A stretch of DNA of 64,000 bases from Gammaproteobacteria bacterium (GCA_027006175.1 JALTKS010000006.1:23582-87581), one strand, 5' to 3'; shown: positions 45,223 to 53,861, numbered from the stretch's first letter. The notes: generated by a model from the sequence alone, not told the origin. Made by a program: numbers and translations.

Positions 45223-45858
45223 TTAGACTAAATCAAGCGGTGGAAGTACACCGAAGCTACTTGTGAAGACGGGTCCGACACCAAAACCCCAAAGCAACAC
45301 AACAACGGTAAGTACTGCAACCAATACAACCATGCCTAAAGACATAATTGCGCTGGCGAATAAGAATCCTTGTTCTTTATTTACCTGCATCATGGTTGGT
45401 AAACCTGTGTAGAGGAGGTAAACGCTGTAAGCCAGTGCTGGCAGACCAACAATCATATTGAGCCAAAGCACCGGGTAAAGTGACATCACACCAATCAGAA
45501 ATAATGGTGTGCCAGAGTAGGCCGCAAGAGCGATACCTTGTGGTAATGGTTGTTCTGTACCGTAGGTTTTACCCATCCAGTGAACCATCCAACCAATAGA
45601 GAAAATAGCTACCAACATAGTAAGGTAGGTCAGGATCGCGATGACTAATGCGCTGTCAGTGGTTAGCTTAACAACTTCGCTATTACCAATCTGCCAACCT
45701 ATTTGTGTTGTACCAATGAAGCCAGAAATAGCGGGTATCGCGGCTAAAAATAAAACGTGTGTACAATAACATTTACCAATTGAACAACGTTCTTTACGAA
45801 TTTCTTCCCATTCCTGGGCAGGGTGGGCGAAAAGCCCCCATACGTGTGACAAAAACAT
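45223..45858 (-). CDS. Yip1 family membrane protein
   Basis: Polytopic membrane protein of 211 residues with five predicted helices and the Yip1-like start VWGLFAHPAQEWEEI. Bacterial Yip1 (DUF1282-like) proteins have no settled function. It heads the minus-strand run that continues into ccoN, which is unusual for a cco operon and suggests co-expression under low oxygen. A TATAAT lies at 45997-45992 on the minus strand, but no good -35 is seen, so activation may rely on an upstream regulator. Confidence 0.75.
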   Translation of the reverse strand: MFLSHVWGLFAHPAQEWEEIRKERCSIGKCYCTHVLFLAAIPAISGFIGTTQIGWQIGNSEVVKLTTDSALVIAILTYLTMLVAIFSIGWMVHWMGKTYGTEQPLPQGIALAAYSGTPLFLIGVMSLYPVLWLNMIVGLPALAYSVYLLYTGLPTMMQVNKEQGFLFASAIMSLGMVVLVAVLTVVVLLWGFGVGPVFTSSFGVLPPLDLV

Positions 45859-46062
45859 TTTAAGTCCTCTAATGAAGTCGTTTAACCCAACCAGTAACCG
45901 AACTGGAAGCGATCCCCTAACAGTACAGAAATTCTAGCGCATAACCAGAAACCACACTGTTTATGCAGTACTTTTACAGCAATATTAGAACATTATAATA
46001 TACTGTGGCTTGTCAGTACAAATCTGATGTCGAGAAAATAAGACATTACTGATATATAGACG

Positions 46063-46076
46063 TTGATCTGGATCAA
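46063..46076. promoter_or_regulatory. FNR/ANR box in the cco divergent promoter region
   Basis: TTGATCTGGATCAA is a perfect match to the FNR/ANR consensus TTGAT-N4-ATCAA. It is centred about 41 bases before a start site that would follow CATACT at 46098-46103, a class II arrangement for the ccoI gene. It is also about 84 bases upstream of a likely start for the divergent minus-strand run (-10 at 45997-45992), a distance used by FNR at class I promoters. It predicts induction at low oxygen. Confidence 0.8.
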
Positions 46077-46130
46077 GTCGGTAGTAAGAGTTGTACTCAT
46101 ACTGCATTATGGTGCTTAAAATGGATTGGG

Positions 46131-48605
46131 TTGGACATAAAGTTGATAGAAACTGATAAAAACCATCAGGTATTAGAATGCTTTCATTGTGGTTTACCTG
46201 TGCTAGTAGGGAGCCTATATAAGGTTACTATTCAAAATGCAGAACGTGAAATGTGTTGTCCTGGATGTAAAGCCGTTGCAGAGGCTATCGTCGCTGGTGG
46301 AATGGAAGACTATTATCAATATCGTACCGAACGTGCCGAACAGGGCAAAGAGCTGGTGCCAGAATTTTTACAACAAAGTTTGGCTTATGATCTGGATGCG
46401 GTGCAAGAAAGTTTTGTTCGTCAGCATAAAAGTAACAGTGGTGATATACGCGAAGCCGACCTGATTCTTGAAGGTATTACCTGTGCCGCCTGTATATGGT
46501 TGAACGAACAGCATATTTCAGCACTGAGCGGCGTAAAAAGCATTGTTATCAATTACTCAACCCATCGTGCCCGCCTTGAATGGGATAACGATCAAATTAA
46601 ACTCAGCGATATCCTTGAGGCCATCACTCGAATTGGTTACCTCGCACATCCATACGACCCAAGTCGCCAACAGCAATTATTTGAAGACGAGCGTAAACAA
46701 CAAATCAGGCGTTTAGGTCTGGCTGCCGTACTGGGTATGCAGGTCATGATGATTGCCGTGGCACTTTATTTGGGTGATTTCTTCGGCATGGAAGCACAGT
46801 ACGAAAAATTCTTTTACTGGATCAGTCTTGGTCTGACGTTGCCTGTCATGCTGTATTCAGCACAACCTTTTTTTCGCACCGCAATACGTGATCTGAAGCG
46901 TGGGCAGGCAGGAATGGATGTCCCCGTTTCAATCGGTATCAGTGTTGCTTTTGCGGGCAGTATTTGGAGCACGTTTAATGGCTATGGTGAGGTTTATTAC
47001 GACTCGGTCGTGATGTTTGTTTTCTTTTTATTAACCGGGCGATATTTTGAATTGGTTGCACGTAAAAAATCCGCTGAAAATGCAGATGCATTGGTTCACA
47101 GTACCCCCGCGGTTGCCACACGTATAGAAAATGATCTTGAGTCAATGGTAACCGTTGCAGAATTAAAATTGGCAGACATTGTTCGCGTTAAACCCGGTGA
47201 AACATTTCCTGCAGATGGCATTGTTATTGAAGGACGTTCAAGTGTTGATGAATCACTTTTAACCGGTGAAAGTATGCCCGTACCGGTAACAGTAAACGCT
47301 AACGTGATCGGCGGGTCAATTAACATCAATAGTCCTCTATTAGTGAAGGTAGAAAAATTAGGACAAGATACTGTCTTGTCTGGTGTGTTGCGTTTATTAG
47401 AACGAGCGCAAACAGAAAAGCCAACCATTACTCGCTTGGCAGATAAAACCGCCGCATGGTTTGTGTTAGCCGTTTTAATAATAGCCGTGAGTGTTGCGTT
47501 CTATTGGTCGGGACATGAAGGCGCAAATTGGTTGCCAGTAACGATTGCGGTATTAGTGGTAACCTGTCCCTGTGCATTATCGTTAGCCACGCCCACCGCA
47601 GTAACAGCTGCAACCAGTCGTTTAACTTCACATGGTCTGCTTACAACACGTGGCCATGCATTGGAAACCTTAGCCAGGGCAACACATTTTATTTTTGATA
47701 AAACCGGTACATTAACAGAAGGAAAATTAGAACTGCAGGCGGTTGAATGTCTTTCGGACATATCAAAACAAGATTGTCTGAATTTCGCTGCAGCACTGGA
47801 GGTGAGTTCGGAACATCCTGTTGCCAAGGCAATATGCAGAGCAGTTGAAAATAATTCTAAAGTTGCAGCTGATACTATAAATACTCCCGGTGCGGGATTA
47901 TCAGGCAATGTTGACGCGCAACAATTATGGTTAGGTACGCCTTTATATATAAAGGAAAATACAGGCATCACCGTTGCAGATGATAAACTAACCTCATTAC
48001 GAAGCAAAGGCTACACCGTTGTCGTTTTAGCAGATAAAGATCAATGTTATGCCTTATTTGCATTGGGCGATCGTTTAAGAGCCGGAGCAACAGAGCTAAT
48101 ATCTGCATTGAAAACGTCGGGTTCAAAAGTGCTACTGTTGAGTGGTGATCATCGTCAAACAGTTGAGGCGATCGCAAATAAAACCGGTATAGATGATTGG
48201 CAGGCAGAATGTTTACCTGTTGATAAATTGTCAGCGTTAAAAGCATTACAAAAACAAGGCGCAGTTGTTGCCATGGTGGGTGATGGTATTAATGATGCAC
48301 CTGTTCTTGCTGCTGCACAGGTCTCTATTGCCATGGCAAGTGGTACACAGTTAGCCGCTGCCAGTGCAGATATGTTATTACTCTCAACTGATTTATCTTC
48401 AATTGATTTTGGTCGCCGTATTGCTAAGCGGATGTTGTCGATTATCAGGCAAAATATCACCTGGGCAATTGCTTATAATGCGATTGCATTGCCGGCGGCA
48501 GCAATGGGTTATGTTGCACCGTGGATGGCGGCGATTGGTATGTCGGCGAGTTCGTTAATCGTTGTTGGCAATGCGTTACGTTTATTGAGGAAGTCAGCGA
48601 AATAA
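46131..48605 (+). CDS. ccoI: Cu(I)-exporting P1B-type ATPase of cbb3 assembly (CcoI/FixI)
   Basis: Copper-transporting ATPase of 824 residues supplying copper for the oxidase. The N-terminus has the FixI-type cysteine region (C17-FH-C20-GLP and CCPGCKAVAEA) and a heavy-metal-binding domain with GITCAACIW. The membrane CPC motif is at C479-P480-C481, the phosphorylated Asp in DKTGT is D523, and GDGINDAP is near 720. The start is TTG at 46131; no ATG is in frame nearby, and no strong ribosome site is visible, so a downstream start is possible. It is followed after one base by ccoS. Confidence 0.93.
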   Translation: MDIKLIETDKNHQVLECFHCGLPVLVGSLYKVTIQNAEREMCCPGCKAVAEAIVAGGMEDYYQYRTERAEQGKELVPEFLQQSLAYDLDAVQESFVRQHKSNSGDIREADLILEGITCAACIWLNEQHISALSGVKSIVINYSTHRARLEWDNDQIKLSDILEAITRIGYLAHPYDPSRQQQLFEDERKQQIRRLGLAAVLGMQVMMIAVALYLGDFFGMEAQYEKFFYWISLGLTLPVMLYSAQPFFRTAIRDLKRGQAGMDVPVSIGISVAFAGSIWSTFNGYGEVYYDSVVMFVFFLLTGRYFELVARKKSAENADALVHSTPAVATRIENDLESMVTVAELKLADIVRVKPGETFPADGIVIEGRSSVDESLLTGESMPVPVTVNANVIGGSININSPLLVKVEKLGQDTVLSGVLRLLERAQTEKPTITRLADKTAAWFVLAVLIIAVSVAFYWSGHEGANWLPVTIAVLVVTCPCALSLATPTAVTAATSRLTSHGLLTTRGHALETLARATHFIFDKTGTLTEGKLELQAVECLSDISKQDCLNFAAALEVSSEHPVAKAICRAVENNSKVAADTINTPGAGLSGNVDAQQLWLGTPLYIKENTGITVADDKLTSLRSKGYTVVVLADKDQCYALFALGDRLRAGATELISALKTSGSKVLLLSGDHRQTVEAIANKTGIDDWQAECLPVDKLSALKALQKQGAVVAMVGDGINDAPVLAAAQVSIAMASGTQLAAASADMLLLSTDLSSIDFGRRIAKRMLSIIRQNITWAIAYNAIALPAAAMGYVAPWMAAIGMSASSLIVVGNALRLLRKSAK

Positions 48606-48606
48606 T

Positions 48607-48798
48607 ATGGAAATACTTTATCTACTTGTACCATTGGCAATGTTAATTGTTGCGTTGATGGTGGTTATCTTTTTCTGGGCGGTACGTTCGGGTCAGTTTG
48701 ATGATCTGGAAGGACCGGCGCATCGGATTATTATGGATGATGATCGACCGGATGTTAGTAAGGGGGATAAGTTGGAAGCAGATAAAGATAAAGAGTAA
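48607..48798 (+). CDS. ccoS: cbb3 oxidase maturation protein CcoS
   Basis: Small membrane protein of 63 residues needed for cofactor insertion into cbb3 oxidase. One helix (about 3-25) is followed by FFWAVRSGQFDDLEGPAHRI, the CcoS signature, and a highly charged tail. It starts one base after the ccoI stop, the standard arrangement. Confidence 0.93.
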   Translation: MEILYLLVPLAMLIVALMVVIFFWAVRSGQFDDLEGPAHRIIMDDDRPDVSKGDKLEADKDKE

Positions 48799-48814
48799 TT
48801 TTTTGGTATGGTTC

Positions 48815-48902
48815 GCAATGCTGTTAGTGTTTAGCGACTGGCTGGACAAACGCCTTGCAGGACGTTTGTAATTCGCCAGTCGCTAAACACTAACAGCATT
48901 GC
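48815..48902. repeat. Large composite palindrome 1
   Basis: The arms 48815-48842 and 48875-48902 are perfect 28-base inverted repeats. Between them lies a second, imperfect hairpin with arms ACAAACG and CGTTTGT and a core CCTTGCAGG. No T run follows. It sits between the convergent ccoS and aldose epimerase genes and may act as a terminator or a protein or RNA target. Its core resembles that of palindrome 2 in reverse orientation. Confidence 0.85.
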
Positions 48903-48937
48903 TGCTGAATTTTAGTTTGGTTGCTATTATTTAAGGA

Positions 48938-49021
48938 GTTGTTATCGGGTGTTGTGCAGCGCCGAATTATAAGCGTCCCGCAGGGCGCTTGTCTCGGCGA
49001 TGTGCAACACCCGATAACAAC
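48938..49021. repeat. Large composite palindrome 2
   Basis: Outer arms 48938-48954 and 49005-49021 are perfect 17-base inverted repeats, extended inward by imperfect pairing (GCGCCGA with TCGGCG). An inner hairpin AAGCGTCCC/GGGCGCTT shares the CGTCC-YGCA-RGGCG pattern with palindrome 1 read on the other strand. The outer arms of the two palindromes are unrelated in sequence. The two elements and the 35 bases between them fill most of the 237-base gap between genes. Confidence 0.85.
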
Positions 49022-49035
49022 GACCACCACTAAAA

Positions 49036-49911
49036 TTAATCATCAATAATCACCCTCATCGACCACTGACGTGTTTCATTCGGTTCAAGCATCACCAGCC
49101 CCGGTTTGTCTGAAAACTCACCATCGAAATCGACGGGGCTTGAATGACCTTGCCACGGTTCAATACAAACAAATTCTGCGCCGGGCACGCTCCATATTCC
49201 AAGGTGTGGGAAGTCATCAAATTGAACGGTAATCGTTGGGCCTTGTTCGCCTGAGTAGCTAACTTCACGACTGTAATGTTCGGTGAAGATCATGGCATCG
49301 GGTTCAAATAAACTATCACTTAGTGTGAAACCATTATTTTCTACAGCCCAAGGCCATGGGAAGGTTTCTTTTTTTACCAAACCCGCATCAAGGCGGTTAA
49401 TGTCGCAGGTTTCTGTTTCGGTAAATTCAATGCGGTGGTTATCTCTGCTGGTATTTCCTGGTAGTGGCCAAACGAAAGCAGGGTGAGCGCCAACGGAGCA
49501 GGGTAATATTTCTTCACCAGTGTTGATGACCTGATAGGTAATGATCAGGGCATTATCATGTATGGCAAAGTGAACCCGAAACTCGAAATGAAACGGGTAT
49601 TTTTCTAATGTATTTGCATCATTACGAAGCAGGAAATTACATTTATTATCAGTACTGTGTTCAATTTCAAATAACATATCACGGGCAAAGCCATGTTGTG
49701 TCATGGTGTGCGTTTTGCCATTGTGTTTCAGTGTGTCATTCGCCAAGCGACCAACAATAGGAAACAGGTGGGGGGCATGTCGTCCCCAGTATGCGGGATC
49801 AGCTTGCCAGATTAATTCATTGCCATCGGCGGTTTTTAAAGAGTGTAATTCAGCACCTTGCGCGTTAATAACGGCGGTGAGTGATGTTCCTTTGAGTGTG
49901 CAACTATCCAT
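49036..49911 (-). CDS. Aldose 1-epimerase family protein (LacX-like)
   Basis: Cytosolic sugar mutarotase-fold protein of 291 residues. The family landmarks are HLFPIVGRLAND near 49, TMTQHGFARD near 69 with a catalytic-type His, and CSVGAHPAFVWPLPG near 139 with the second His; a C-terminal Glu region is in EFVCIEPW. The sequence resembles LacX/YeaD-type epimerases more than GalM. The substrate is not known. It diverges from a GH13 glycosidase gene, suggesting a shared role in sugar or storage-glucan use. Confidence 0.83.
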   Translation of the reverse strand: MDSCTLKGTSLTAVINAQGAELHSLKTADGNELIWQADPAYWGRHAPHLFPIVGRLANDTLKHNGKTHTMTQHGFARDMLFEIEHSTDNKCNFLLRNDANTLEKYPFHFEFRVHFAIHDNALIITYQVINTGEEILPCSVGAHPAFVWPLPGNTSRDNHRIEFTETETCDINRLDAGLVKKETFPWPWAVENNGFTLSDSLFEPDAMIFTEHYSREVSYSGEQGPTITVQFDDFPHLGIWSVPGAEFVCIEPWQGHSSPVDFDGEFSDKPGLVMLEPNETRQWSMRVIIDD

Positions 49912-50041
49912 TGGCTTTTCCCTTATTTTTTCTTAACGATGGCGATTTGTTGAACTTCTGTCAAGTGAAAAGCTGTTATGTGTCTTTATTTTAGGCATAA
50001 TGAAATCATCATTATAACGATTAGCCAGTGAAGGCGGCATC

Positions 50042-51526
50042 ATGCAGAAATACCCCGATAATCCATCCTTGTACGAAATCAATACGCGGGTCTGGCTGCG
50101 TCAATTTGATACCCCATCACAGCGCGCTACTTTAAATGATGTACCGGATTCGGTGTGGGAAGGATTACAAAATAAAGGCATGCACATTATTTGGTTAATG
50201 GGGGTTTGGAAGATCAATGCACAAGCATTGCATGAGAATGATTTAGCCGAGGATTTGTGCGTGGGCTATAGTCAGGCATTACCTGACTGGCAGGACAGTG
50301 ATGTCATTGGTTCACCATATGCAATTGATGAATATATTGTTGCAGACGATCTCGGAGGGCCAACAGCACTGGCGGCGGTGCGAAAACAATTAGCCAGGTT
50401 TAATCTGCGTTTAATGCTGGATTTTGTGCCGAACCATTTTAGTCGCGCAACATGTTTATTAAGTAAGCAGCCAGCAATTTTTGTACAGGCCGATAATGAG
50501 CAGCAGCAACCGGATACCTATAATCCCGAACTGTTCTTCTCAAGTAATAACACAACATTTGCCTATGGGCGGGATCCGTTTTTTGCACCCTGGTGGGATA
50601 CCGTACAAGTTAATTATGCCGCAACGGAAGCAAGAACCTACATGACCGAGGTATTGCAATCAATTGCCTCACAGTGTGATGGGGTGCGTTGTGATATGGC
50701 GATGTTGGTGATGAATGAAATCTTTACTCAGACATGGCAGCCACAAGTCTCGATGCAAATACCATCCACCGAGTTTTGGGTAGACGCGATTAATGAAGTG
50801 AAAACCAATCATCCTGATTTTATTTTTATGGCAGAAGCCTACTGGGATAAAGAATGGGCATTACAGCAACAAGGGTTTGATTACACTTATGACAAACGCC
50901 TAACCGATCGTTTGGAAGAATTTGATGTGCAGGCAGTACAAGGGCATTTGCATGCCAATATGGATTTCCAGTCTCGCTCAGTCAGGTTTCTGGAAAATCA
51001 TGATGAACCCCGAGCCGTTGCTACGTTTGGTAAACCGGCATCAATGGCGGCAGCTGTGATTATTTCGACATTACCCGGCTTACACTTTTATTACGATGGT
51101 CAATTTGAAGGGAAACAAGTGCGCTTACCCGTGCAGTTAGGGCGTGAGCACCTAGAAGAAACTGATATTGACGTAAAGACCTTTTACGATACCTTATTAA
51201 CCATAGTGGATGATCCTGTTATACAGTCAGGACAATGGAAGTTACTCACCCCCAAAGCTGCATGGGAAGGCAATGATTCGTTTCAAAATATGTTGGCATG
51301 GCGCTGGGAGTATCAACAGATTATTAAAATAATTATCGTCAACTTTTCAGATACGGTTTGCCAAAGCAGACTGTTCTTTTCAACAGAATTTAATACTGAT
51401 GAGATTGTATTCACGGATGATTTAGCGGGAATTGAATATCAGCGTGAAGCAGAAGAGGTTATAAATAATGGCCTATATATTGAGCTTCAGGCTTACCAAT
51501 CACATATATTTACCTGTAAATCGTAG
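50042..51526 (+). CDS. GH13 alpha-amylase family glycosidase
   Basis: Predicted cytosolic enzyme of 494 residues without a signal peptide. The GH13 regions are visible: LMLDFVPNH (region I), GVRCDMAM with nucleophile D218, MAEAYW with acid/base E265, and ENHDEPR with D321. The C-terminal beta domain covers about 400-494. The family acts on alpha-glucosidic bonds with retention; glucan, maltosyl or sucrose substrates cannot be separated from sequence alone. The upstream spacer shared with the epimerase gene contains no obvious operator. Confidence 0.87.
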   Translation: MQKYPDNPSLYEINTRVWLRQFDTPSQRATLNDVPDSVWEGLQNKGMHIIWLMGVWKINAQALHENDLAEDLCVGYSQALPDWQDSDVIGSPYAIDEYIVADDLGGPTALAAVRKQLARFNLRLMLDFVPNHFSRATCLLSKQPAIFVQADNEQQQPDTYNPELFFSSNNTTFAYGRDPFFAPWWDTVQVNYAATEARTYMTEVLQSIASQCDGVRCDMAMLVMNEIFTQTWQPQVSMQIPSTEFWVDAINEVKTNHPDFIFMAEAYWDKEWALQQQGFDYTYDKRLTDRLEEFDVQAVQGHLHANMDFQSRSVRFLENHDEPRAVATFGKPASMAAAVIISTLPGLHFYYDGQFEGKQVRLPVQLGREHLEETDIDVKTFYDTLLTIVDDPVIQSGQWKLLTPKAAWEGNDSFQNMLAWRWEYQQIIKIIIVNFSDTVCQSRLFFSTEFNTDEIVFTDDLAGIEYQREAEEVINNGLYIELQAYQSHIFTCKS

Positions 51527-51580
51527 CCGCCAAAAACAGCCTAATGTATAATCAATATAAATAACACAGGGGTTAAGAAA

Positions 51581-51796
51581 GTGGCTGAACAGAAAAAAGA
51601 AAAAGCGTCTTTTTTTTACACATTAAAAAGTGTGATGTGGGCAATGATGGGCGTACGTAAAGGCGAAGGTTATGATAAAGATGTTCAAAAGATAAAACCT
51701 AAACAAGCTATCTTCGTTGGCATCATAATGGTGATTGTTTTTATTATGACACTTTATTTTGTGGTAAGTCTGGTGATTGGACAGGCGGTGAATTAA
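51581..51796 (+). CDS. DUF2970 family small membrane protein
   Basis: Protein of 71 residues starting with GTG. The pattern SVMWAMMGVRKGEGYDKDV followed by one membrane helix (about 43-67) matches DUF2970, a short family of unknown function in beta- and gammaproteobacteria. AGGGGTTAAGAAA upstream supplies the ribosome binding site. It is probably monocistronic. Confidence 0.8.
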   Translation: MAEQKKEKASFFYTLKSVMWAMMGVRKGEGYDKDVQKIKPKQAIFVGIIMVIVFIMTLYFVVSLVIGQAVN

Positions 51797-51885
51797 ACAG
51801 GTTTCAGTTCATATAAAAAATAGCGCTAGAAAATAATATGCCAATCGCACCAATTTAAGATCGTGATTGAAATTTTTAGAGCTTT

Positions 51886-52056
51886 TCACCTACTTACCGC
51901 ATAACCTATAAATGCACCTAATCCCACTACCCACCACAAAGCCCTTACAAGCAGATACTTTTTGATCGAGGGGTCATTAAATTCTCTATTTTTACTTCTA
52001 GCTTCAGACCAAAATGTTGTCATATTAGTCATCGACCAGAGTGTTGTAGCTTTCAT
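51886..52056 (-). CDS. Small membrane protein, 56 residues, unknown
   Basis: Short ORF starting MKATTLWSMTNMTTFW, with a charged middle (EARSKNREFNDPSIKKY) and one C-terminal membrane helix (about 35-53) ending in VSR. AAGGA lies seven bases before the ATG, an excellent ribosome binding site, and the codons look normal. It sits alone in the 409-base gap between DUF2970 and the antitoxin gene. I recognise no family. The rest of that gap (51797-51885, 52057-52274) shows nothing else convincing. Confidence 0.55.
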   Translation of the reverse strand: MKATTLWSMTNMTTFWSEARSKNREFNDPSIKKYLLVRALWWVVGLGAFIGYAVSR

Positions 52057-52274
52057 TTCTTATCCTTAAATCATAAATAAGGTGTCTTATGTAGTGGCTC
52101 TACACTAAATGGGATATTTGTTTTTATTCAACAGCTTACATTTATCACTCTACATTCAAGATATTGATAAGGTCAAGGTATGTTCGCTAATGTTGCCCGG
52201 TAAAGTTGACGATATTGTTTAAAATAACTAATATGACTATATTGCTTAAAATGTTCACTTTATGGGGTGTTCTC

Positions 52275-52532
52275 ATGTCTATTTTGAATGCCAGTGATGC
52301 GAAACGTGAATTTGGTGACGTATTGCTTAAAGCGCAGAAAGCGCCTGTTCGAATAAATAAAAATGGTAAGCCGGTTGCTGTCGTTGTTTCTACTGTTGAG
52401 TATGAACAACTGGAAGCTTATCGTGAAAAATATTTAAAGTCTGAAATTGATAAAGGTATTGCGGATCTTGAAGCAGGCAATATTTCAAATGGTGTTGAAG
52501 TTTTAAAAAGGATGCGTGATCGTATAACTTAA
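52275..52532 (+). CDS. Phd/YefM-type antitoxin
   Basis: Protein of 85 residues. The N-terminal DNA-binding part MSILNASDAKREFGDVLL followed by APVRINKNGKPVAVVVSTVEYEQLEAY is typical of Phd/YefM antitoxins, which bind their operator and neutralise the toxin through a C-terminal helical tail. I chose the ATG at 52275, which has GGGGTG upstream; the frame is open to 52206 without family similarity. Near-repeated TTGTTTAAAATAA and TTGCTTAAAATGT sequences upstream (52215-52258) could be operator half-sites. The toxin gene follows after 13 bases. Confidence 0.85.
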   Translation: MSILNASDAKREFGDVLLKAQKAPVRINKNGKPVAVVVSTVEYEQLEAYREKYLKSEIDKGIADLEAGNISNGVEVLKRMRDRIT

Positions 52533-52545
52533 AGGAATAAGTAAA

Positions 52546-52908
52546 ATGGCATCGTACGTCTTTACGGATAAAGCCGAACGCGATCTTGAAAATATTATTG
52601 ATTACACTGTAGAGCGATGGGGAACAAATCAAGCACGTCAGTATATTGAATCTCTTGAGCAGGTAGCTCAATCTCTCGCTAGTAATGCTGATATTGGTTT
52701 GAAACGAGATGATTTATCAGAAGGTTTACTTAGTTTTCCTTGTCGAAGTCATATTCTTTATTATCTTAAAAATACTCATGGTGTGAGTATTATCAGAATA
52801 CTGCATTCGAGTATGGATTCCGCTAAGCATTTAGAAGAAAAAACAATAATTAATATCTGTTTGGGTTTTCAGTATTTTGAAGATGCAAAATACTTAACCT
52901 GCTTGTAA
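52546..52908 (+). CDS. ParE/RelE-family toxin
   Basis: Protein of 120 residues with the ParE-type layout: FTDKAERDLENIIDYTVERWG, then QYIESLEQ, GLKRDDLSEGLLSFPCRSHILYY (Arg and Tyr of the family) and VSIIRILHSSMD. ParE members poison gyrase and RelE members cleave mRNA; the first helix favours ParE. The usual end falls near residue 97 (SAKHL), yet the frame runs on 23 residues, giving an odd Cys-containing tail. It is preceded by AAAGGAATAAG and the antitoxin gene. Confidence 0.85.
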   Translation: MASYVFTDKAERDLENIIDYTVERWGTNQARQYIESLEQVAQSLASNADIGLKRDDLSEGLLSFPCRSHILYYLKNTHGVSIIRILHSSMDSAKHLEEKTIINICLGFQYFEDAKYLTCL

Positions 52909-52934
52909 AACCAGCAGATGCCGGTTTTACAAGT
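52903..52934. terminator. Hairpin at the end of the toxin gene
   Basis: Perfect 11-base arms CTTGTAAAACC (52903-52913) and GGTTTTACAAG (52924-52934) surround a 10-base loop, and the left arm contains the toxin stop codon. The T tract after it is poor, so termination strength is uncertain. It may serve both the toxin transcript and the convergent carbonic anhydrase transcript. Confidence 0.55.
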
Positions 52935-52982
52935 CAGATTGAAGTTTTTGTTAGCGCTGCTTAGAGCGCATACGGGTTGATT

Positions 52983-53861
52983 TTAATGACTAATTTTTGA
53001 AAGCAACTCAGGATTGGTAACCAGGTTTCTAACACCGTGAGCATGATCTTCTTTAAAGACATTGCCTTTACACCAATGACCAACCGATTCAATATTCACT
53101 TTGGCGACTTTAGGTCGTACATTCCATGTCACTTGAAAGGGTGAACCTTTTTCATTGTAACCAGGACCAGTTGTTGAACCGATGTATTGAATTGGTGTTC
53201 CTGTATTGTGTGGAATGTTGCTGGCCTGGTATAAGCCATGGTGATCCCCGTATTGTGTTAAGCGGCCAAAGTCGAGTGCATTTTTGTCGTTGACGACAAC
53301 ATATACCTGCGTTTCTACTCGTAATTGTGGGTTTTTAATTGATTCACTTAGACAAGAACCCAGTGTCGGACCGGGTTTAACCTGTGCCGTTGAATAAACA
53401 TAATGAACTTCAATAGTGTCACCCACATTGACAGAATTATGGTCACTAGGGCAAGCCGCGTGGTCTGTTGGTTTAAGCTCGGACGCATTTAAGTGGCCGA
53501 CATATTTGTAACCACTTTGGTAACCTTGGCCATTGCCATTACCTGCGTATTTTGTAAATTCACCACCTTTGTGTTCAGCGTTTTTGTGGAAATGAATATT
53601 ACAAAGGTTCATTTGTGTGGATGCAGGTGAAATATTAAATAATCTTGTATTACTGCCAGCAGCAGAGTCAATATCACGCGGCGATTGAGGACCAAATCCT
53701 TTGCCTTTTGTGTTTTTTGCCAGCATGGCTCGCTGTTCAGCAATGACATGATCCAATACTGCAGAATGTGAATCATGGCCGCCGTGGGCTTTTTCGTTGG
53801 CACTGACTTGCATAGGAAGTAGCGTTGCGCTTGCAAGTGCAATGATTAGTTTTGCCTTCAT
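52983..53861 (-). CDS. Periplasmic delta-class carbonic anhydrase
   Basis: Exported protein of 292 residues interconverting CO2 and bicarbonate. A signal peptide (1-21) precedes a His-rich spacer (KAHGGHDSH). The delta-class core is clear: MNLCNIHFHKNAEHKGGEF with C87, H90, H92 and H97, then EVHYVYSTAQVKPGPTLGSC and a C-terminal VGHWCKG segment. The class was first defined in diatoms and is found in some bacteria. The periplasmic location suggests supply of bicarbonate or CO2 from outside. It stands alone between the toxin-antitoxin pair and valS. Confidence 0.85.
   Translation of the reverse strand: MKAKLIIALASATLLPMQVSANEKAHGGHDSHSAVLDHVIAEQRAMLAKNTKGKGFGPQSPRDIDSAAGSNTRLFNISPASTQMNLCNIHFHKNAEHKGGEFTKYAGNGNGQGYQSGYKYVGHLNASELKPTDHAACPSDHNSVNVGDTIEVHYVYSTAQVKPGPTLGSCLSESIKNPQLRVETQVYVVVNDKNALDFGRLTQYGDHHGLYQASNIPHNTGTPIQYIGSTTGPGYNEKGSPFQVTWNVRPKVAKVNIESVGHWCKGNVFKEDHAHGVRNLVTNPELLSKISH

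Noticed and set aside
48815..49021. Integron attC sites
   Set aside because: The palindromes have long perfect arms, but the GTTRRRY/RYYYAAC core boxes of attC are not in place, and there is no integrase or cassette array.
52206..52274. Antitoxin start at 52206
   Set aside because: The extra 23 residues do not fit Phd/YefM proteins, and the GGGGTG before 52275 marks the better start.
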